DNA of 64,000 nucleotides from Craterilacuibacter sinensis (GTDB lineage Bacteria; Pseudomonadota; Gammaproteobacteria; Burkholderiales; Chromobacteriaceae): contig NZ_WSSB01000011.1 of NCBI RefSeq assembly GCF_009831765.1, forward strand, positions 1 to 64,000. Direction: 5' to 3'. Both the position numbers and the translations under genes were made by a program. The notes under the pieces are model-generated. The model did not search any database. It was not told where the DNA came from and was given only the letters and a program-made list of their open reading frames with translations. Shown here piece after piece: positions 35,701-47,400 of the stretch. Position 1 is the stretch's first letter. Each line of letters opens with the position of its first letter.

Positions 35701-36708
35701 TTATTTCCATGGCCGGTTGTAAGCGCCCAGCGTCTGCTGCTGGCCCTCGGCCAGCTTGCCAAGCGCCGCCTGCCATGCCGGCTTGACCGAAAAGCGCTGC
35801 ATCTCGCGCCCAGCCGTATCGATGGCTTCGCGCAGTGTCTTGGCGACCTGTGCCACATAAGCCGGGCTGCGCTGGCGGCCTTCGACCTTGATGGCCGATA
35901 CGCCGATATCGATGATTTGCGGCAGCATTTCCAGCACGTTCAGGCTGGTTGGCTCTTCCAGCGCGTAATAGGTGTCGCCCTGCACCTCAAAGCGGCCCTT
36001 GCATAGCGTCGGGTAGCCGGCCGGCTCGTTCTGGCCGTACTGGTCGATCAGGATATCGTTCAGGCGGGCGCTGGTGGTGTTGCCGTTTTGCTCCCAGCGC
36101 ACAAACTTGGCCGGAGAGCAGACGCCGTGGGTATTGGGCGACTCGCCGGTGGCGTAGCTGGACAGCAGGCAGCGCCCTTCCACCATCACGCACAGGCTGC
36201 CGAAGCCGAATACCTCGATTTCCACATCAGTATGGCGGATCACATGGCCGACCTGATCCAGCGTCAGCACGCGCGGCAATACCGCGCGCTGCACGCCGAA
36301 CAGATCGCGCGCAAGATTGACCGCCTCGTAATTGGTGGCCGAGCTTTGCACCGACATATGCAGGCGCAGGTTCGGGTGGCGGCGGCTGGCGTAATCCATC
36401 AGACCGAGGTCGGCCAGAATCACCGCATCCACCCCCAAGTCCGCCGCCTGATCGACGGCGCGCTGCCAGCGCGAGATATCGACCCCCTGGGCAAAGGTAT
36501 TGATCGCCATCAGCACCTTGCGCCCCTTGTCGTGGGCGTAGCGGATGCCGGCTGTGGCGGATTTTTCGTCAAAATTCAGCCCGGCGAAATTGCGGGCATT
36601 GGTTTCATTCTTGAGCCCCATATACACCGCATCGGCACCATGGTCGATGGCGGTCTTGAGCGCGGGCAGGCTGCCGGCAGGGCAGACCAGTTCGGGTAGC
36701 TTAGGCAT
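35701..36708 (-). CDS. ubiU: UbiU, U32-family subunit of the O2-independent hydroxylase
   Basis: A 335-residue U32 protein with [20 protein letters not shown] at the start and cysteines Cys173, Cys180 ([10 protein letters not shown]), Cys197 (GVCSP) and Cys236 (TLCKGR), the iron-sulfur ligands of UbiU. It forms a complex with UbiV for anaerobic ubiquinone hydroxylations. An FNR-like box lies 58 bp upstream. FNR control of ubiUVT is established in E. coli. With RegBA and SCO1, this suggests life across oxic and anoxic conditions. Confidence 0.93.
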   Translation of the reverse strand: MPKLPELVCPAGSLPALKTAIDHGADAVYMGLKNETNARNFAGLNFDEKSATAGIRYAHDKGRKVLMAINTFAQGVDISRWQRAVDQAADLGVDAVILADLGLMDYASRRHPNLRLHMSVQSSATNYEAVNLARDLFGVQRAVLPRVLTLDQVGHVIRHTDVEIEVFGFGSLCVMVEGRCLLSSYATGESPNTHGVCSPAKFVRWEQNGNTTSARLNDILIDQYGQNEPAGYPTLCKGRFEVQGDTYYALEEPTSLNVLEMLPQIIDIGVSAIKVEGRQRSPAYVAQVAKTLREAIDTAGREMQRFSVKPAWQAALGKLAEGQQQTLGAYNRPWK

Positions 36709-36765
36709 GCGAGGCTAGCGTAATCATAAACCCGCCCACGGTAACAGTATGGGCGGGGATGCGAC

Positions 36766-36779
36766 TTGTTCTGGGTCAA
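36766..36779. promoter_or_regulatory. FNR-like box before ubiU
   Basis: On the minus strand TTGACCCAGAACAA matches TTGAT-N4-ATCAA at 8 of 10 positions (one change per half). It is 58 bp before the ubiU start. It is weaker than the box at 33108 but well placed. Confidence 0.5.
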
Positions 36780-36960
36780 GGGGGAGGCAGGTGGTGGGCG
36801 TTGCGGGTGGCAAGATGCTGGCGGCTGAACCATGTTGCAGTTTCACCCTATTTTTAACAGTACCGTGTTTGCCATGTGAATATTTTGCCTGTTAAGGATA
36901 TACAATCAGGTAATGTGTATCTTCCCGCGATCCTGCCTGCCGGCCCACAGGAGTCCCGCC

Positions 36961-37449
36961 ATGAAAAATGGCTTTACCCTGATCGAGATGATGATCGTGC
37001 TGAGCGTGTTGGCTATAGGCTTGGCGATTGCGATGCCCGCACTAACAACAGTGATTGAGGGAAATCGTATGACCGGTACGGCCAATCAGCTGCTCGGTGA
37101 TTTGTATCTCGCGCGCTCGGAGGCTGTGCGTAGTGGCCGCTCAGTCGAGGTTTGCGCGTCTACAAATGCCCAGACCTGCTCAAACCTCGCGACTGACTGG
37201 AGTCAGGGGTGGATTGTCAGAGCTGCGGCCAGTGGTACCTTGCTTGCTGTGCATCAGCCGGCATCTACTTTTCAGGCTTCTGCAACTTGGTCCTCATTAC
37301 GCTTTTCGCCCAGCGGCGAAGTCAGGTCTAGTGCCGGAGCGGCGAATCGTCTTGCTGCACAAACCACTATCACATTGAGTAATGCCCATGCGTCACGCAC
37401 TGTTGAAATTGCCCCTTATGGCCATGCCGCTATCCGTGGCGCTCAGTAG
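36961..37449 (+). CDS. Minor pilin FimT/FimU (cluster A)
   Basis: A 162-residue pseudopilin of the GspH/FimT family. The prepilin site is [20 protein letters not shown], with Glu5 present. FimU starts assembly of the pilus tip complex in type IVa pili. GGAG lies 8 nt before the ATG. It is first of six overlapping or closely spaced genes in the order fimT-pilV-pilW-pilX-pilY1-pilE, the arrangement known from Pseudomonas. A TATACAAT sequence near 36898, about 60 bp upstream, may be the -10. Confidence 0.88.
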   Translation: MKNGFTLIEMMIVLSVLAIGLAIAMPALTTVIEGNRMTGTANQLLGDLYLARSEAVRSGRSVEVCASTNAQTCSNLATDWSQGWIVRAAASGTLLAVHQPASTFQASATWSSLRFSPSGEVRSSAGAANRLAAQTTITLSNAHASRTVEIAPYGHAAIRGAQ

Positions 37450-38008
37450 TGCCAAGCCTAGGCAACGAGGATTCTCGTTGGTAGAGGTTTTAGTCAGCGT
37501 GATCGTGGTTGCATTCGGCTTGTTGGGATTGGCTGCTTTGAATATTAAAACCCTGCAGTCTAGCCATATTGCTTATCAGCGTAGTGTTGCCAGCGAACTG
37601 GCGGGCAATCTTGCCGAGCGTATGCGTGCTAATAGCGGTGATCGTATTTATGGCACCAGTGGTGACAATTACCTAATAAATGATGTGGTTGCCTGTTATC
37701 TGCCAGCAAGCGGCTCTGGTGGGATGTCTGGGCTGACGTGCCCAGCTGGTGACCTTTCTACTCTTGCCGCTGCGGATCTGGCTGATATGCGTGCTTATGC
37801 TGCTGAGCGCTTGCCTCAAGCGCGTATCGAGTTGGCCTTGATGGTGGGCGGGAGCATCGCTTCAGGGCCTGTTGCGGCATCAAGCTGTAGTTATGCGCTT
37901 CCGAATGCGAGTGCAGTGGCGCAGTCTTGTCTAATCAATATCAATGTACGCTGGCGTGAGCGACCAGACTCGGCCTCTGAAACCTCTTTTCAGTACACGA
38001 TGCGTTAG
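37424..38008 (+). CDS. pilV: Minor pilin PilV (cluster A)
   Basis: A 194-residue prepilin with cleavage site RQRG|FSLVEVLVSVIVVAFG, including Glu5, then LAGNLAERMRAN, the usual PilV segment after the helix. The start is uncertain: ATGs at 37424 and 37418 give short leaders, and 37388 has a better GAG upstream but a leader of about 28 residues. It overlaps the fimT end. PilV joins PilW, PilX and FimU in the tip complex that carries PilY1. Confidence 0.85.
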   Translation: MPLSVALSSAKPRQRGFSLVEVLVSVIVVAFGLLGLAALNIKTLQSSHIAYQRSVASELAGNLAERMRANSGDRIYGTSGDNYLINDVVACYLPASGSGGMSGLTCPAGDLSTLAAADLADMRAYAAERLPQARIELALMVGGSIASGPVAASSCSYALPNASAVAQSCLININVRWRERPDSASETSFQYTMR

Positions 38009-38018
38009 GAGCCGGGGC

Positions 38019-38750
38019 ATGCTTATCACTAAAGGCTTCAAGGTTTCCAGGCAGCAGGGTTTGACCCTGATAGAACTGATGATCGCCCTGACTCTGGGTT
38101 TATTTGTCGTACTGGTAGTGGGGCAAGTCTTTCTATCTAGCAAGACCGCATGGCGTAACCAGCTGGCGCAGGCCGACTTACAGGAAAAAGGCCGCTTTGC
38201 CACCCGCTGGATCAATCAGCAGCTGGCACAGGCTGGTTATGTAGACATCAGCCGGATTGCTGCCGCCGGAAATTTTCCTGCCAGTGGCAGTTATGTGAAT
38301 ACGGCGGTGATCTCGGCCGCTAGTGGTACATCCACACTCTCGATGCGCTATTGGGGCAATACTGAAGTTGTTGACTGCACCGGTGCTGCAGTTGCATCGG
38401 GAACCTTGCGTTCACAGCAGATATCGTTGGCCTCGGGCACGCTTAGTTGTGACAACACGGCTGTATTGGCGGGAGTGCAGCAGCTAGTGATGACGTATGG
38501 CGAAGACACCGATGCCGCAGCGGATGGTTTGGCAAATAGTTACCGTGCGGCAGGAAATGTGGGCAACTGGGCGCGGATACGAGCCATAAGGATTTGCATG
38601 CTAATCCAGTCCGATCTCAATAGCGTACAGACTACCCGCCAGATATTGAATGACTGTAATGGCAATAGCTACAGCGTCCCTAACAACCGGTTGGCGCGGG
38701 TATTTCGTAGCACGGTTTATCTGCGTAATGCCCCCGGAGGCCCTGCATGA
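38019..38750 (+). CDS. pilW: Minor pilin PilW (cluster A)
   Basis: A 243-residue prepilin with site SRQQG|LTLIELMIALTLGLFV and Glu5, followed by WINQQLAQAGYVDISR, typical of PilW. AGGAG at 38007-38011 precedes the ATG at 38019. It overlaps pilX by 4 bp. It contains a few cysteines that may pair in the globular domain. Confidence 0.88.
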   Translation: MLITKGFKVSRQQGLTLIELMIALTLGLFVVLVVGQVFLSSKTAWRNQLAQADLQEKGRFATRWINQQLAQAGYVDISRIAAAGNFPASGSYVNTAVISAASGTSTLSMRYWGNTEVVDCTGAAVASGTLRSQQISLASGTLSCDNTAVLAGVQQLVMTYGEDTDAAADGLANSYRAAGNVGNWARIRAIRICMLIQSDLNSVQTTRQILNDCNGNSYSVPNNRLARVFRSTVYLRNAPGGPA

Positions 38751-39157
38751 TGAGGCAACACACTCGCGGTTTTTCGCTGCTGGTAGTGCTGGTGTTTCTG
38801 CTGATTCTGGGGGCGCTGGCTTTGTTTGCGACCCGCATGGCGCTGATGCAGGAAAAAATGGCCGGCAATAGCCGCGACAAAACTCTGTCTTTTCTGTCCG
38901 CAGAAGCGGGCCTGCGGGATGCCGAGGTATTTTTGGCGACTGCCGACAGCCTACCCAACTCGACGAACCCAACGCTGAACCGCAATGCCGCAGGGCAGCC
39001 GCCGGGTGTCAGTCGTGCGCCTAGCATGGTCATCGAGTGTGTGAATGCATGTGCAGTAACGGCTGATCGGGTGTATTACCGCATCGTCGTGACCGGGTAT
39101 GGTGCACGGGAGAGTGCGCAGACCCGGCTGGAGACAATTATGTGGGTGGAAGAATAA
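38747..39157 (+). CDS. pilX: Minor pilin PilX (cluster A)
   Basis: A 136-residue protein with the PilX N-terminal domain: TRG|FSLLVVLVFLLILGALAL, then RMALMQEKMAGNSRDKTLSF and AEAGLRDAEVFL. No Glu at position 5 (Val-Val instead), as is common in PilX and GspK-like tip pilins. It overlaps both pilW and pilY1, so translation is coupled. Confidence 0.87.
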   Translation: MMRQHTRGFSLLVVLVFLLILGALALFATRMALMQEKMAGNSRDKTLSFLSAEAGLRDAEVFLATADSLPNSTNPTLNRNAAGQPPGVSRAPSMVIECVNACAVTADRVYYRIVVTGYGARESAQTRLETIMWVEE

Positions 39158-42100
39158 TGATGGGAACAATCATGAAAAATATTCTGGCGCTATTGATTGG
39201 GCTGTTTGTCAGTCTCACCAGCACCGCTGGCGTGTTAACGATCCCTACTAAGCCGCTATTGGGGAATACCACACCACAAGCGCCATTAAATATGCTGGTG
39301 TTAGGTAAGGATCATAAGCTTTTTTATGAATCTTATAATGATACGTCTGATCTGGATGGTGACGGTACGCTAGACGTCGGTTATAAGGGATATGAGCTAA
39401 AGAAAAGTCCTCAACTGGGCGAGTCAATATATAAGATTGATTATTACGGATATTTTGATAGCTATAAATGTTATGGGTATAAAAATAATCGTTTCGAACC
39501 GGATAGTACAACCAGCGATAAAACTTGTTCTGGAAAGTGGAGTGGTGATTTTCTTAACTACCTGACGACTTCCCGTATCGATGCCTTGCGCAAGGTTTTG
39601 TATGGTGGCAAGCGGTTTGTGGATACCACAACAGAAACCGTATTGGAACGTGCTTTTATTCCGCAGGATGCGCATAGCTGGGGTAAGGAATATACCAGTA
39701 AAACCGTGGATGGCTACAATATTAGTGATTACACCCCATTAAGCAATCCTGATAGTAATAAGCGCCACCTGTTTGCTTCGACCACCTTGTGTGGTGGGTC
39801 ATGCAGTACCAGTTATACCCAGCCACCCGTATTGCGCTACATTAAAAATAGTGACCGCAGGATATGGGAGTGGGTGAGTATAGAAAGGCCAGTAGCAGAT
39901 AATCAGTATGCGGATGGTAGTAATCAAAGGAAAGATATTGAAGGTATTCAGGATTTGACTGTCAGGGTGCTCGTTTGTAAAGCTGGGCTGGAAGAGAGTA
40001 ATTGTATCTCATACTCGGGTGGAAAAAAGCCTGGAGGTTTACTGCAAAAATATGGTAGTAATGATGCTATGCGTTTTGGTTTGTATAGTGGTAGTTATAG
40101 CAATAACCTGCAAGGTGGGGTGTTGCGTAAAAATATAGGTAATTTGGCCGGGGAAATAGACTTTACTACTGGTGTTTTTATTGGTAGTAGTGGTGCTGAG
40201 GGTATTGTTCGGACTTTTGATAATCTACGAGTTGAAGGCTTTTCGAATAGTAGAGAGTATTTTGGTCAGACTAGTGGCGATGATGCCTGTGACTATGGTA
40301 ACGCGTTTGCTAACCGTTTGAGTAATGGTAGATGTAGTGGTTGGGGTAATCCATTAGGTGAAATTTTATTTGATGCCGTGCGTTATTTTGCAGGAGAAAA
40401 ATCACCTCTTGTAGGATCTAATAGTGATGGAAAAGGAAATGCCCTTAATTTGCCTAGTGGCATCACTTGGCAAGACCCTTATGGCGCGGATCATAATAAT
40501 GTAAAAAGAAATAATTGGTGCGCCAAGCCGGCGGTCACTATTTTATCTGATATTAGCCCTTCATACGATAATGATGTCCCTGATAGTACTTTTAATGGTA
40601 TTTCTTTTAATCGTTCCTCGATTTTGAGTTCCCTATGGGGTAAGGAATTTGGTGGTAGTAAAACTGTCATTATTGGTAGTGATGGCGACACTCAAAAGGA
40701 TCTGGCGCCGACGCCAAAGTTGGTTAGCAGTTTTGCCCGCTTGCATGGCTTGTTTGAAGAGCCGGGTAAAGAGGGGACTTTTAATAGCGCAGCCATTGCC
40801 GATTTCGCCCGCCGCAACCCTATTCGCAGCGAATTTAGCTATGTAAATCCTAATAATAGCCAGGAGAGATTGACGCAAGGGCTCAGTTTTTTCTCTATTG
40901 CCATGGCCTCGCCCCTGCCAAAGATCAATATCCCGCTTGCTGATGGCAAAGTGGTGACTTTTGTTCCGTTTGCCAAATCTCCATCCAATAGCAATAATGA
41001 TAGTTTAAATAAAGATGACTATCGGCCCACCAACCAGATTGTAGATTTTTATATTGACACTGTCCGCAATGTGGATGGCTTTCCAAAAGATGACGCGGTG
41101 AATGGCGGGCGTGCTTATTATAAATTCCGTATCAATTTTGAAGACTTGGAATACGGTGGTGACCATGATATGGATGCTATTGCCGAGTATGAAATGCAGT
41201 TGCAGTCCGATAGTAAGATTAAGGTGGTTGTGAAGTCGACTTATGCGGCCGGTGGTATTGATCAGCATATGGGCTATGTGGTTTCCGGTACGACTAAAGA
41301 TGGCGTGTACCTCGTGGTTAAGGATAAAGGGGGCAATGATGTTAAATACTGGATGGATGCCTCTCCGGCCGATACGGCCAACCCTTCAGGAAAACCTCTT
41401 AATCCTGTTTCTGCCATGAGTGCGTTGAGCGATACGCGTGTATTTACGCCCAGTACGGCCGGCAGTATGGTCACCGAGTTGAAGTCTCCGTTGTGGTATG
41501 TTGCCAAATATGGCGGTTTTGTCGATATACCCGGTGCCGGACGTAAAGCCAACGAGATTGACGATGTTGCCGAGTGGAGTGCCGATGGGAAAACACCAGA
41601 CAATTATTTTCTGGTGTCTAACCCGCTTAAACTGGAGGAGCAACTGGATAAGGCCTTTCGCATGATTAGTATGCAGGCTGGTGCCGCAGCGGCAGGGGGC
41701 AGTAATTCACGTAATCTTATAGCGGGTTCACTTTATTTTCGCGTTGGATTTCGTTCCGAGAACTGGGAAGGGGAGTTGTTGGCACAAGCACTCAGTGTAG
41801 ACAGCAATAAAAATTTGGTACTGGGGAGTGGCTGGAGTGCCCATCAGTTACTAAAAAATGATACTGGCCGGCAGATTATTGTGGGAAAGGGAAGTCGTGG
41901 TGCTGTTCCTTTTCTTTATGGTCAGGCAGGCTTGCCTTCTTTGCCCGCCCTGAGTGCTGATTTGATCGCTTATCTGCGTGGTAATGCCAGCAAAGAAGGC
42001 ACTGCTGCGGGGGCATATCGCCAGAGACCGAACACCAAACTAGGGGATATTCATGGATCTTCCCCTGTTTATGTTGATTACGGGACGAGTGGAGGGCTGG

Positions 42101-43584
42101 TTTTTGTTGGAGCCAATGATGGCATGCTGCATGTCTTTGATGCCAAGGATGGTAGCGAAAAACTAGGTTTTATTCCTAATGCGGTCGTGTCAAAGTTGCC
42201 TGAGCTTGCCAAGCAGTCATATGGCCACGAATTTTATGTTGATGCCACACCAACTGCGGCTAAGGTCGGCAGCCAAACCTTGCTTGCGGGTGGCTTGGGG
42301 GCGGGAGGTCAAGCATGGTATTTGCTGGACATCAGTAATCCGGAAAATTTTACGGAGTCAAAAGCTGATAGCTTGGTAAAGTGGGAATTGTCATCTACGG
42401 ATAGTGAATTGTCACCTGCGGATCGTAAAGATATCGGTTACAGCTACGGTAGACCGCATATCGTTAAACTGAACGATGGCAAGTATTGGGTATTGCTACC
42501 TAATGGTTATAACAGTGAAAATGGTAAAGCCGGCTTGTTGATTGTGCCATTGGATAGGCCCGTTGAAGGGTGGGGCACAAGCATTATAAAAATAATGGCA
42601 GAAGTCGCGGTGACTGCTCCTGCTACTGCGCCTAAAAATGGCTTGTCGAATATCACGCCTTATGATTTGAACAAAGATGGCAAGGTCGATGTGGTGTATG
42701 GCGGGGATCTGGAGGGCAATGTATGGCGCTTTGATCTAAGTGGAGCAGGCACTACAGCTTGGGCTGCCGCCAAACCTAGCCGTTTATTTACCGCCAAGGG
42801 GGCAGATGGAAAAAAACAAGCTATTATCGCAGCCCCTGCTGTGGCGTCACATCCGGCCTATCCATCAAATCCGGCTACCATCGCCAACCCAGGTTTGATG
42901 GTGATGGTCGGAACCGGAAAGTTTATTGAGAACTGCGATAAAGCAGGTGGCTGTACCAATGAATCTGCCAGCAATACCGTTTACGGTTTGTGGGATGCCG
43001 GTATCGAAATTTGTAACCGCAATGAATTGCTTGAGCAGACTCTGGGGGTGAGGGTCATTGATGGAAAAAAATTCCGCACTGTTACCAATAATCAGACTAA
43101 CTGGGCGAGTGCCGCGCAGATAGTCGCACTTGCAGGTACTGCTTGTACAGCAAACACGGCACGCTCGGCATTGCTGAGTAATCACTTGGGGTGGCGTGAA
43201 GATCTCAATATATCGGGAGAGCGGATTGTTGATGAGTTGCGTTACGAGAGCCGCATGTTGCAGTACCAGACCTATATTCCAGCTACGATAGATAGTGATC
43301 CATGTCTGCCTCGTGACGAGAGCTTTATGTTGCGTGTCAATTATAACAATGGTGGGCGTTTTGCCCGCTCTCGCATTGATGATCCAAAAATAAATGGTCA
43401 GGATGTTCCTGAGATTGTCGGTCTTGGTAGCTCCGGTTCATTGGGTTCGGTTGATATCAGATTGGGTGGCATCGTCTATAGCTTGCAGTCGTCAACAACC
43501 GGACAATCGATTGATCCTATCAAGTGGCGTGTTGGGCGGACAGTAGGGCAGGTCAGCTGGCGTGAATTGATCAATACGGACTAA
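39157..43584 (+). CDS. pilY1: PilY1-type pilus tip adhesin (cluster A), AT-rich gene
   Basis: A 1475-residue exported protein with a signal peptide ([20 protein letters not shown]). The C-terminal half has the PilY1 beta-propeller: [37 protein letters not shown], and the calcium loop DLNKDGKVD near residue 1169. A second EF-hand-like DLDGDGTLD sits near residue 64. A DxSxS motif (DISPS) occurs near residue 463, in place of the N-terminal one in the cluster B protein. PilY1 is the tip adhesin and a calcium-dependent regulator of retraction. The coding sequence, above all its first 2 kb, is rich in AAT, GAT, GGT and TTT, unlike its surroundings. Starts at 39157, 39160 or 39172 are possible. Confidence 0.9.
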   Translation: MMGTIMKNILALLIGLFVSLTSTAGVLTIPTKPLLGNTTPQAPLNMLVLGKDHKLFYESYNDTSDLDGDGTLDVGYKGYELKKSPQLGESIYKIDYYGYFDSYKCYGYKNNRFEPDSTTSDKTCSGKWSGDFLNYLTTSRIDALRKVLYGGKRFVDTTTETVLERAFIPQDAHSWGKEYTSKTVDGYNISDYTPLSNPDSNKRHLFASTTLCGGSCSTSYTQPPVLRYIKNSDRRIWEWVSIERPVADNQYADGSNQRKDIEGIQDLTVRVLVCKAGLEESNCISYSGGKKPGGLLQKYGSNDAMRFGLYSGSYSNNLQGGVLRKNIGNLAGEIDFTTGVFIGSSGAEGIVRTFDNLRVEGFSNSREYFGQTSGDDACDYGNAFANRLSNGRCSGWGNPLGEILFDAVRYFAGEKSPLVGSNSDGKGNALNLPSGITWQDPYGADHNNVKRNNWCAKPAVTILSDISPSYDNDVPDSTFNGISFNRSSILSSLWGKEFGGSKTVIIGSDGDTQKDLAPTPKLVSSFARLHGLFEEPGKEGTFNSAAIADFARRNPIRSEFSYVNPNNSQERLTQGLSFFSIAMASPLPKINIPLADGKVVTFVPFAKSPSNSNNDSLNKDDYRPTNQIVDFYIDTVRNVDGFPKDDAVNGGRAYYKFRINFEDLEYGGDHDMDAIAEYEMQLQSDSKIKVVVKSTYAAGGIDQHMGYVVSGTTKDGVYLVVKDKGGNDVKYWMDASPADTANPSGKPLNPVSAMSALSDTRVFTPSTAGSMVTELKSPLWYVAKYGGFVDIPGAGRKANEIDDVAEWSADGKTPDNYFLVSNPLKLEEQLDKAFRMISMQAGAAAAGGSNSRNLIAGSLYFRVGFRSENWEGELLAQALSVDSNKNLVLGSGWSAHQLLKNDTGRQIIVGKGSRGAVPFLYGQAGLPSLPALSADLIAYLRGNASKEGTAAGAYRQRPNTKLGDIHGSSPVYVDYGTSGGLVFVGANDGMLHVFDAKDGSEKLGFIPNAVVSKLPELAKQSYGHEFYVDATPTAAKVGSQTLLAGGLGAGGQAWYLLDISNPENFTESKADSLVKWELSSTDSELSPADRKDIGYSYGRPHIVKLNDGKYWVLLPNGYNSENGKAGLLIVPLDRPVEGWGTSIIKIMAEVAVTAPATAPKNGLSNITPYDLNKDGKVDVVYGGDLEGNVWRFDLSGAGTTAWAAAKPSRLFTAKGADGKKQAIIAAPAVASHPAYPSNPATIANPGLMVMVGTGKFIENCDKAGGCTNESASNTVYGLWDAGIEICNRNELLEQTLGVRVIDGKKFRTVTNNQTNWASAAQIVALAGTACTANTARSALLSNHLGWREDLNISGERIVDELRYESRMLQYQTYIPATIDSDPCLPRDESFMLRVNYNNGGRFARSRIDDPKINGQDVPEIVGLGSSGSLGSVDIRLGGIVYSLQSSTTGQSIDPIKWRVGRTVGQVSWRELINTD

Positions 43585-43589
43585 GAAAA

Positions 43590-44033
43590 ATGAAAATCAA
43601 TAAAGGATTTACCCTGATTGAGATGATGATCACGGTGGCAATTATCGGCATACTAACGGCCATTGCAATGCCGTCTTACCGGGAATATGTGCTACGTAGT
43701 CACCGTACTGAGGCCACGGCGAAAATCAGCGAGATCCAGTTGGCACAGGAGCGTTTCTTTACCGTTAATAATCGTTATGCCGACTCGCTCGTCGATCTGG
43801 CAATCGCAAATGCTTCAGGCGCGTCGGCAAGAACGGAGAATGGCTATTACTTGATTCAAATTACTGCATTAAATGCCTCTACGCCTATCGCCAGTGGTGG
43901 TGGCTATTCGCTGACTGCCGCGCCGCAAGCGGCAGGAGGGCAATCGTATGATCGTTGTGGCACCCTGAGCTTGAATAGTCTAGGAGTAAAGGGGCAGGCA
44001 TCTGGCATCTCGATAAGTGAGTGCTGGAAATAA
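43590..44033 (+). CDS. pilE: Minor pilin PilE (cluster A)
   Basis: A 147-residue prepilin with [24 protein letters not shown] and [31 protein letters not shown]-type helix, here seen as [10 protein letters not shown] and [10 protein letters not shown]. Its two cysteines (CGTLSL and SECWK) form the usual C-terminal disulfide loop. It starts 5 bp after pilY1. It ends 5 bp from the convergent pilE of cluster B, so the two clusters meet tail to tail. Confidence 0.88.
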   Translation: MKINKGFTLIEMMITVAIIGILTAIAMPSYREYVLRSHRTEATAKISEIQLAQERFFTVNNRYADSLVDLAIANASGASARTENGYYLIQITALNASTPIASGGGYSLTAAPQAAGGQSYDRCGTLSLNSLGVKGQASGISISECWK

Positions 44034-44038
44034 AAGAC

Positions 44039-44494
44039 CTAGCCCCAGCACCCCGCCACGCCCACTTGCGAGTGGGCGTTTTCCATGGCTTTTTGTCCGA
44101 AATGGTTGAGCGTCAGCGTGCCGCATTCATCGCCGGCCATGGCACCCGCAGCGCGTGGTACGGCTTTGAGGATATAGCTGCGGCCATCGCTCTTAAGTTC
44201 GATCAGGTAGCGTGCCTGGCTGGTGGGAACGTCGCGTGGCGATTGTGCCAGTTCGGGTGGGATGGTGTAGTCACCCCCGGCCGGAGTTTTGCTATAGCTG
44301 TTGCCCAGTGTGCGGTTGCGTTCCAGTTGCTGCGCGTTTTGCTGCAGTACGGCCGCCGCATCGGTGCGCGCCGCGCGTGCGACATAGCGCTGGTAGGAGG
44401 GCAGGGCGACTGCCGCGATGATGCCGATGATGGCGACGGTGATCATCAGTTCGATCAGGGTAAAGCCGGTCTGTTGCGGTGTGCGTGGTTTCAC
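44039..44494 (-). CDS. pilE: Minor pilin PilE (cluster B)
   Basis: A 151-residue prepilin with [25 protein letters not shown], then [19 protein letters not shown] and the disulfide loop from CGTLTL to AGCWG. It is the last gene of cluster B and overlaps pilY1-B by 4 bp. It shares the fold and cysteine spacing of the cluster A PilE but differs in most globular residues, so the copies are not recent duplicates. Confidence 0.88.
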   Translation of the reverse strand: MKPRTPQQTGFTLIELMITVAIIGIIAAVALPSYQRYVARAARTDAAAVLQQNAQQLERNRTLGNSYSKTPAGGDYTIPPELAQSPRDVPTSQARYLIELKSDGRSYILKAVPRAAGAMAGDECGTLTLNHFGQKAMENAHSQVGVAGCWG

Positions 44495-47400
44495 AGTATC
44501 TGCTTCCAGTAGATGCGTTTGAGCTTCAGTTGGCCGGTCGGCGGCGGTAGCGGCACACCGATATTGATCAGCTCGATCTTGCCGGCGGTGCCGCTCACAT
44601 AGACAGGCGCCAGGCCCGGGGTGGCCGGATTCTCGACAAAGGTCGGGGCGGTGGGGATGCCGACGGCAAGCCGGACGCCGCTGGCGCTATTGCCGCCTAT
44701 CTTGTCCTTGCTGTTGATCACGCCATCGCCGTTGAGATCGAAGGTGGAATCCAGCGTGCGTCCGCCGCTGTCGGCGCGCAGCGCCATCAGCCAGCCGTCA
44801 CCGCCGGGTACACAGGGGTCGGTGGAGGGCAGCATGGTGGTGAACAGGATGCGGCCATGATTGAGTAGCGGGGTGGTGATCACCCGCTCGCCGCTGTTGC
44901 GGCTCAGGCTCAGTAGCCAGCCGTATTGGCGGCTCCAGTCGACGTTATGACTGCTGGTCTTGCGCAGCACGGCACCGCCCTGGGTGATTTCTTCTTCCAG
45001 CGTTTGCGTCTGCAACTGGGCCGCGCCCAGGATGATGCCATTGTCGCTGCCCTTGTCTTGCACCGCGTAGAAGGCCTGAACCTCCTGATTGTTGATGTCG
45101 GATGGCCCCAGATAACGGCCGCTTCCGAAGTAGACCATATTGCCATTGCCTTGCGGATGCGGGCCTATCAGCGGCGCGGTGGTGATGGCTTGCCCTGGCG
45201 GGGTGATAAATAGCGGCTTGCCCTGATTGGCTGTTTTCCAGGCCACCGGTGTGCTGGCCGACAGGTCGAATTTCCACAGTTGCCCTGCCAGATCGCCGGC
45301 GTAAGCGGCATCGCTCACGCCGTCTTTGTCCTGATCGTAGAGGGTGATGCCGGCTAGCCCCTGATCCTGGCCCAGCAGGATCTTTTGCAGCAGTTTGCCG
45401 TCGCTCAGGCGCACGACAAACAGTGCCGACCTGGCGCTGTCGTAGCCGCTGCCGAACACTGCCGCCCAGTCGCCATTATTCAGGCGTGTGATTTGTGGCT
45501 GGCCATAGCTGTAGCCGAGGTCAGGGTCGGTGAACTGCCACAGCACATGCTGGCTGGAAAAATTGTCCGGGTCGCTGACATTCAGCGCATAGACCGCCCG
45601 TCCGCCCTTGTTCAGCCCGCCCACCAGTACCGTTTTCCAGCTGCCGCCGTAGTAGGCATCGCCCAGTGTCGGGCTGCCGTCCACCGTATAGCGGTGGCTA
45701 TAGGCCGGCTCGCTCAGTGCCTTGAGATTGTCGAATACAGCAGGTGGCACAAAACCGAACAGTTCGCGCCCGTTGTCGGCATCAAAGCCGTGCAGGATGC
45801 CGTCGTTGGCACCGGCCAGCAGCAGCGGGGTACGCACCCGTTTGGCTGCAAGATAGCCGGCGTAGCTGTTGCGCTCGCTGCTTGCCAGGCCTTCGGCCTT
45901 GCTCCAGCCGAAATCCTGGCTGCCGGCATAGGCCGGAGCCGAGTTGATGATGTCGCCCAGTACCGAAACAGGGCGGTTGCGCAAACTGCCGCCGTTGCGC
46001 ACCTCTTGGCTAGCATCGCCGCGCAGCCATTGCAGGCGCAAGTTGCAGCTGGCCAGATCCGGCCCCAGCGCCTGTAACTGTGCATCGGACAGGCTGTTGC
46101 AGCTGTCGAGTAGGCGCGGGCTGCTGCCGTTGAGAGTAAACAGGCGGCGTGCGGCAGGTGCGGGCAGCTGGCGGGCGGCATCCCATTTGACCTGCCCCAG
46201 CGTGCTGTCGGCCTTGAGCTGCCAGGCTTGCAGCTGGCCATGCCAGTCCTTGCTGTCAAAGCCGGCCTGATACAGCAGAGAACTCTGCTGGATGGCTCCC
46301 GAGTTGGCGCTTAGCGGCGCGGCGGTAGGGCTGGCATCAATGATGGAGGCGAAAGTCTGGCGGAAGGCCTCGCTCAGCGCCTTGGGGTCATCGGCGCTGA
46401 AGAACTGGCCGCGGCTATTGATGGCGGCGTGCCACAGGTCGTAGACGTGACCGGTCAGGGCATTTTTGCCCGAGCTGTCGACTGCCGGCCAGTTGGTCGT
46501 GCCATTCATCAGCGCTTTGTAACCCTCGCCAGCCCAGGTACTGCCGGCCCATTGGGGGTGGCTGGTCAGTGTTTCACCCAGCCCCAGCCCGATGCCGAAA
46601 GTCACCATGTGCTGCCATGTGGCCGGATTGTTTTTCGGATTCCAGTACTGCGTGTCGGCATTGCCCGAGCGATCGCTAAAGCTGGCCGGTACATTGTTGG
46701 CCAGGTCCGGGCGCAGGTCGCTTGCCCAGTAGGCAAAAGCCGTATCCGCCAGGCTGTTGTTGTTGCTGTCCCGGAAAGGGGGGCGCGGACTATAGCTCTG
46801 GCGCTTGCCCTGCGCGTCGGCGGGCAGGGTGTGGTTGCTGCCATCTACGTTGCCGCCAATATTGAAGCCGCCGTCCTGATTCCACAGCCCGTCGGTGAAA
46901 ACCACGCTGAAGTTTTTGCGGCAGCTGTATTCGGTGCCTTTGTCGACATAGGGCTGTTCTGCCCAGGGGCTGTCCCGGCCGGTTTGCTGCAGGTAAGAAC
47001 CGGTACGTTCTAGTGCACTGCGCAGCGGCGTCCAGCCATAGACCTTAAAGCGTTCCAGGCTCTGGTAGAAGCGCTCGCGCTGTGTGCTGTCCAGTACACG
47101 TAGCCGGTTGTCGCGCGTCCTGCCATCGTAGCCTTGGCAGTTGCCGTCAAAGCGGTTGCAGGCGGTGAGCGCCTGCCAGCCCAGACGGATACGGCCATCA
47201 TCGATGCCGTCGATGGCTTGCAGCGCACCCGAGGTCATGGTTTGCGCGCGGGTACGGTAGAACGAGTACCAGTTGGCGAAATTCTGCTTGCGCTCGGCAC
47301 TGCTGCCCGCGGCGATGTCGTCTCCGCTGCCGACGACGATTTCCAGATAGCAGTCTTCATCTTTCGGGTCGGAGGCATCGCACGCGCGGGGTTTGCTCAT

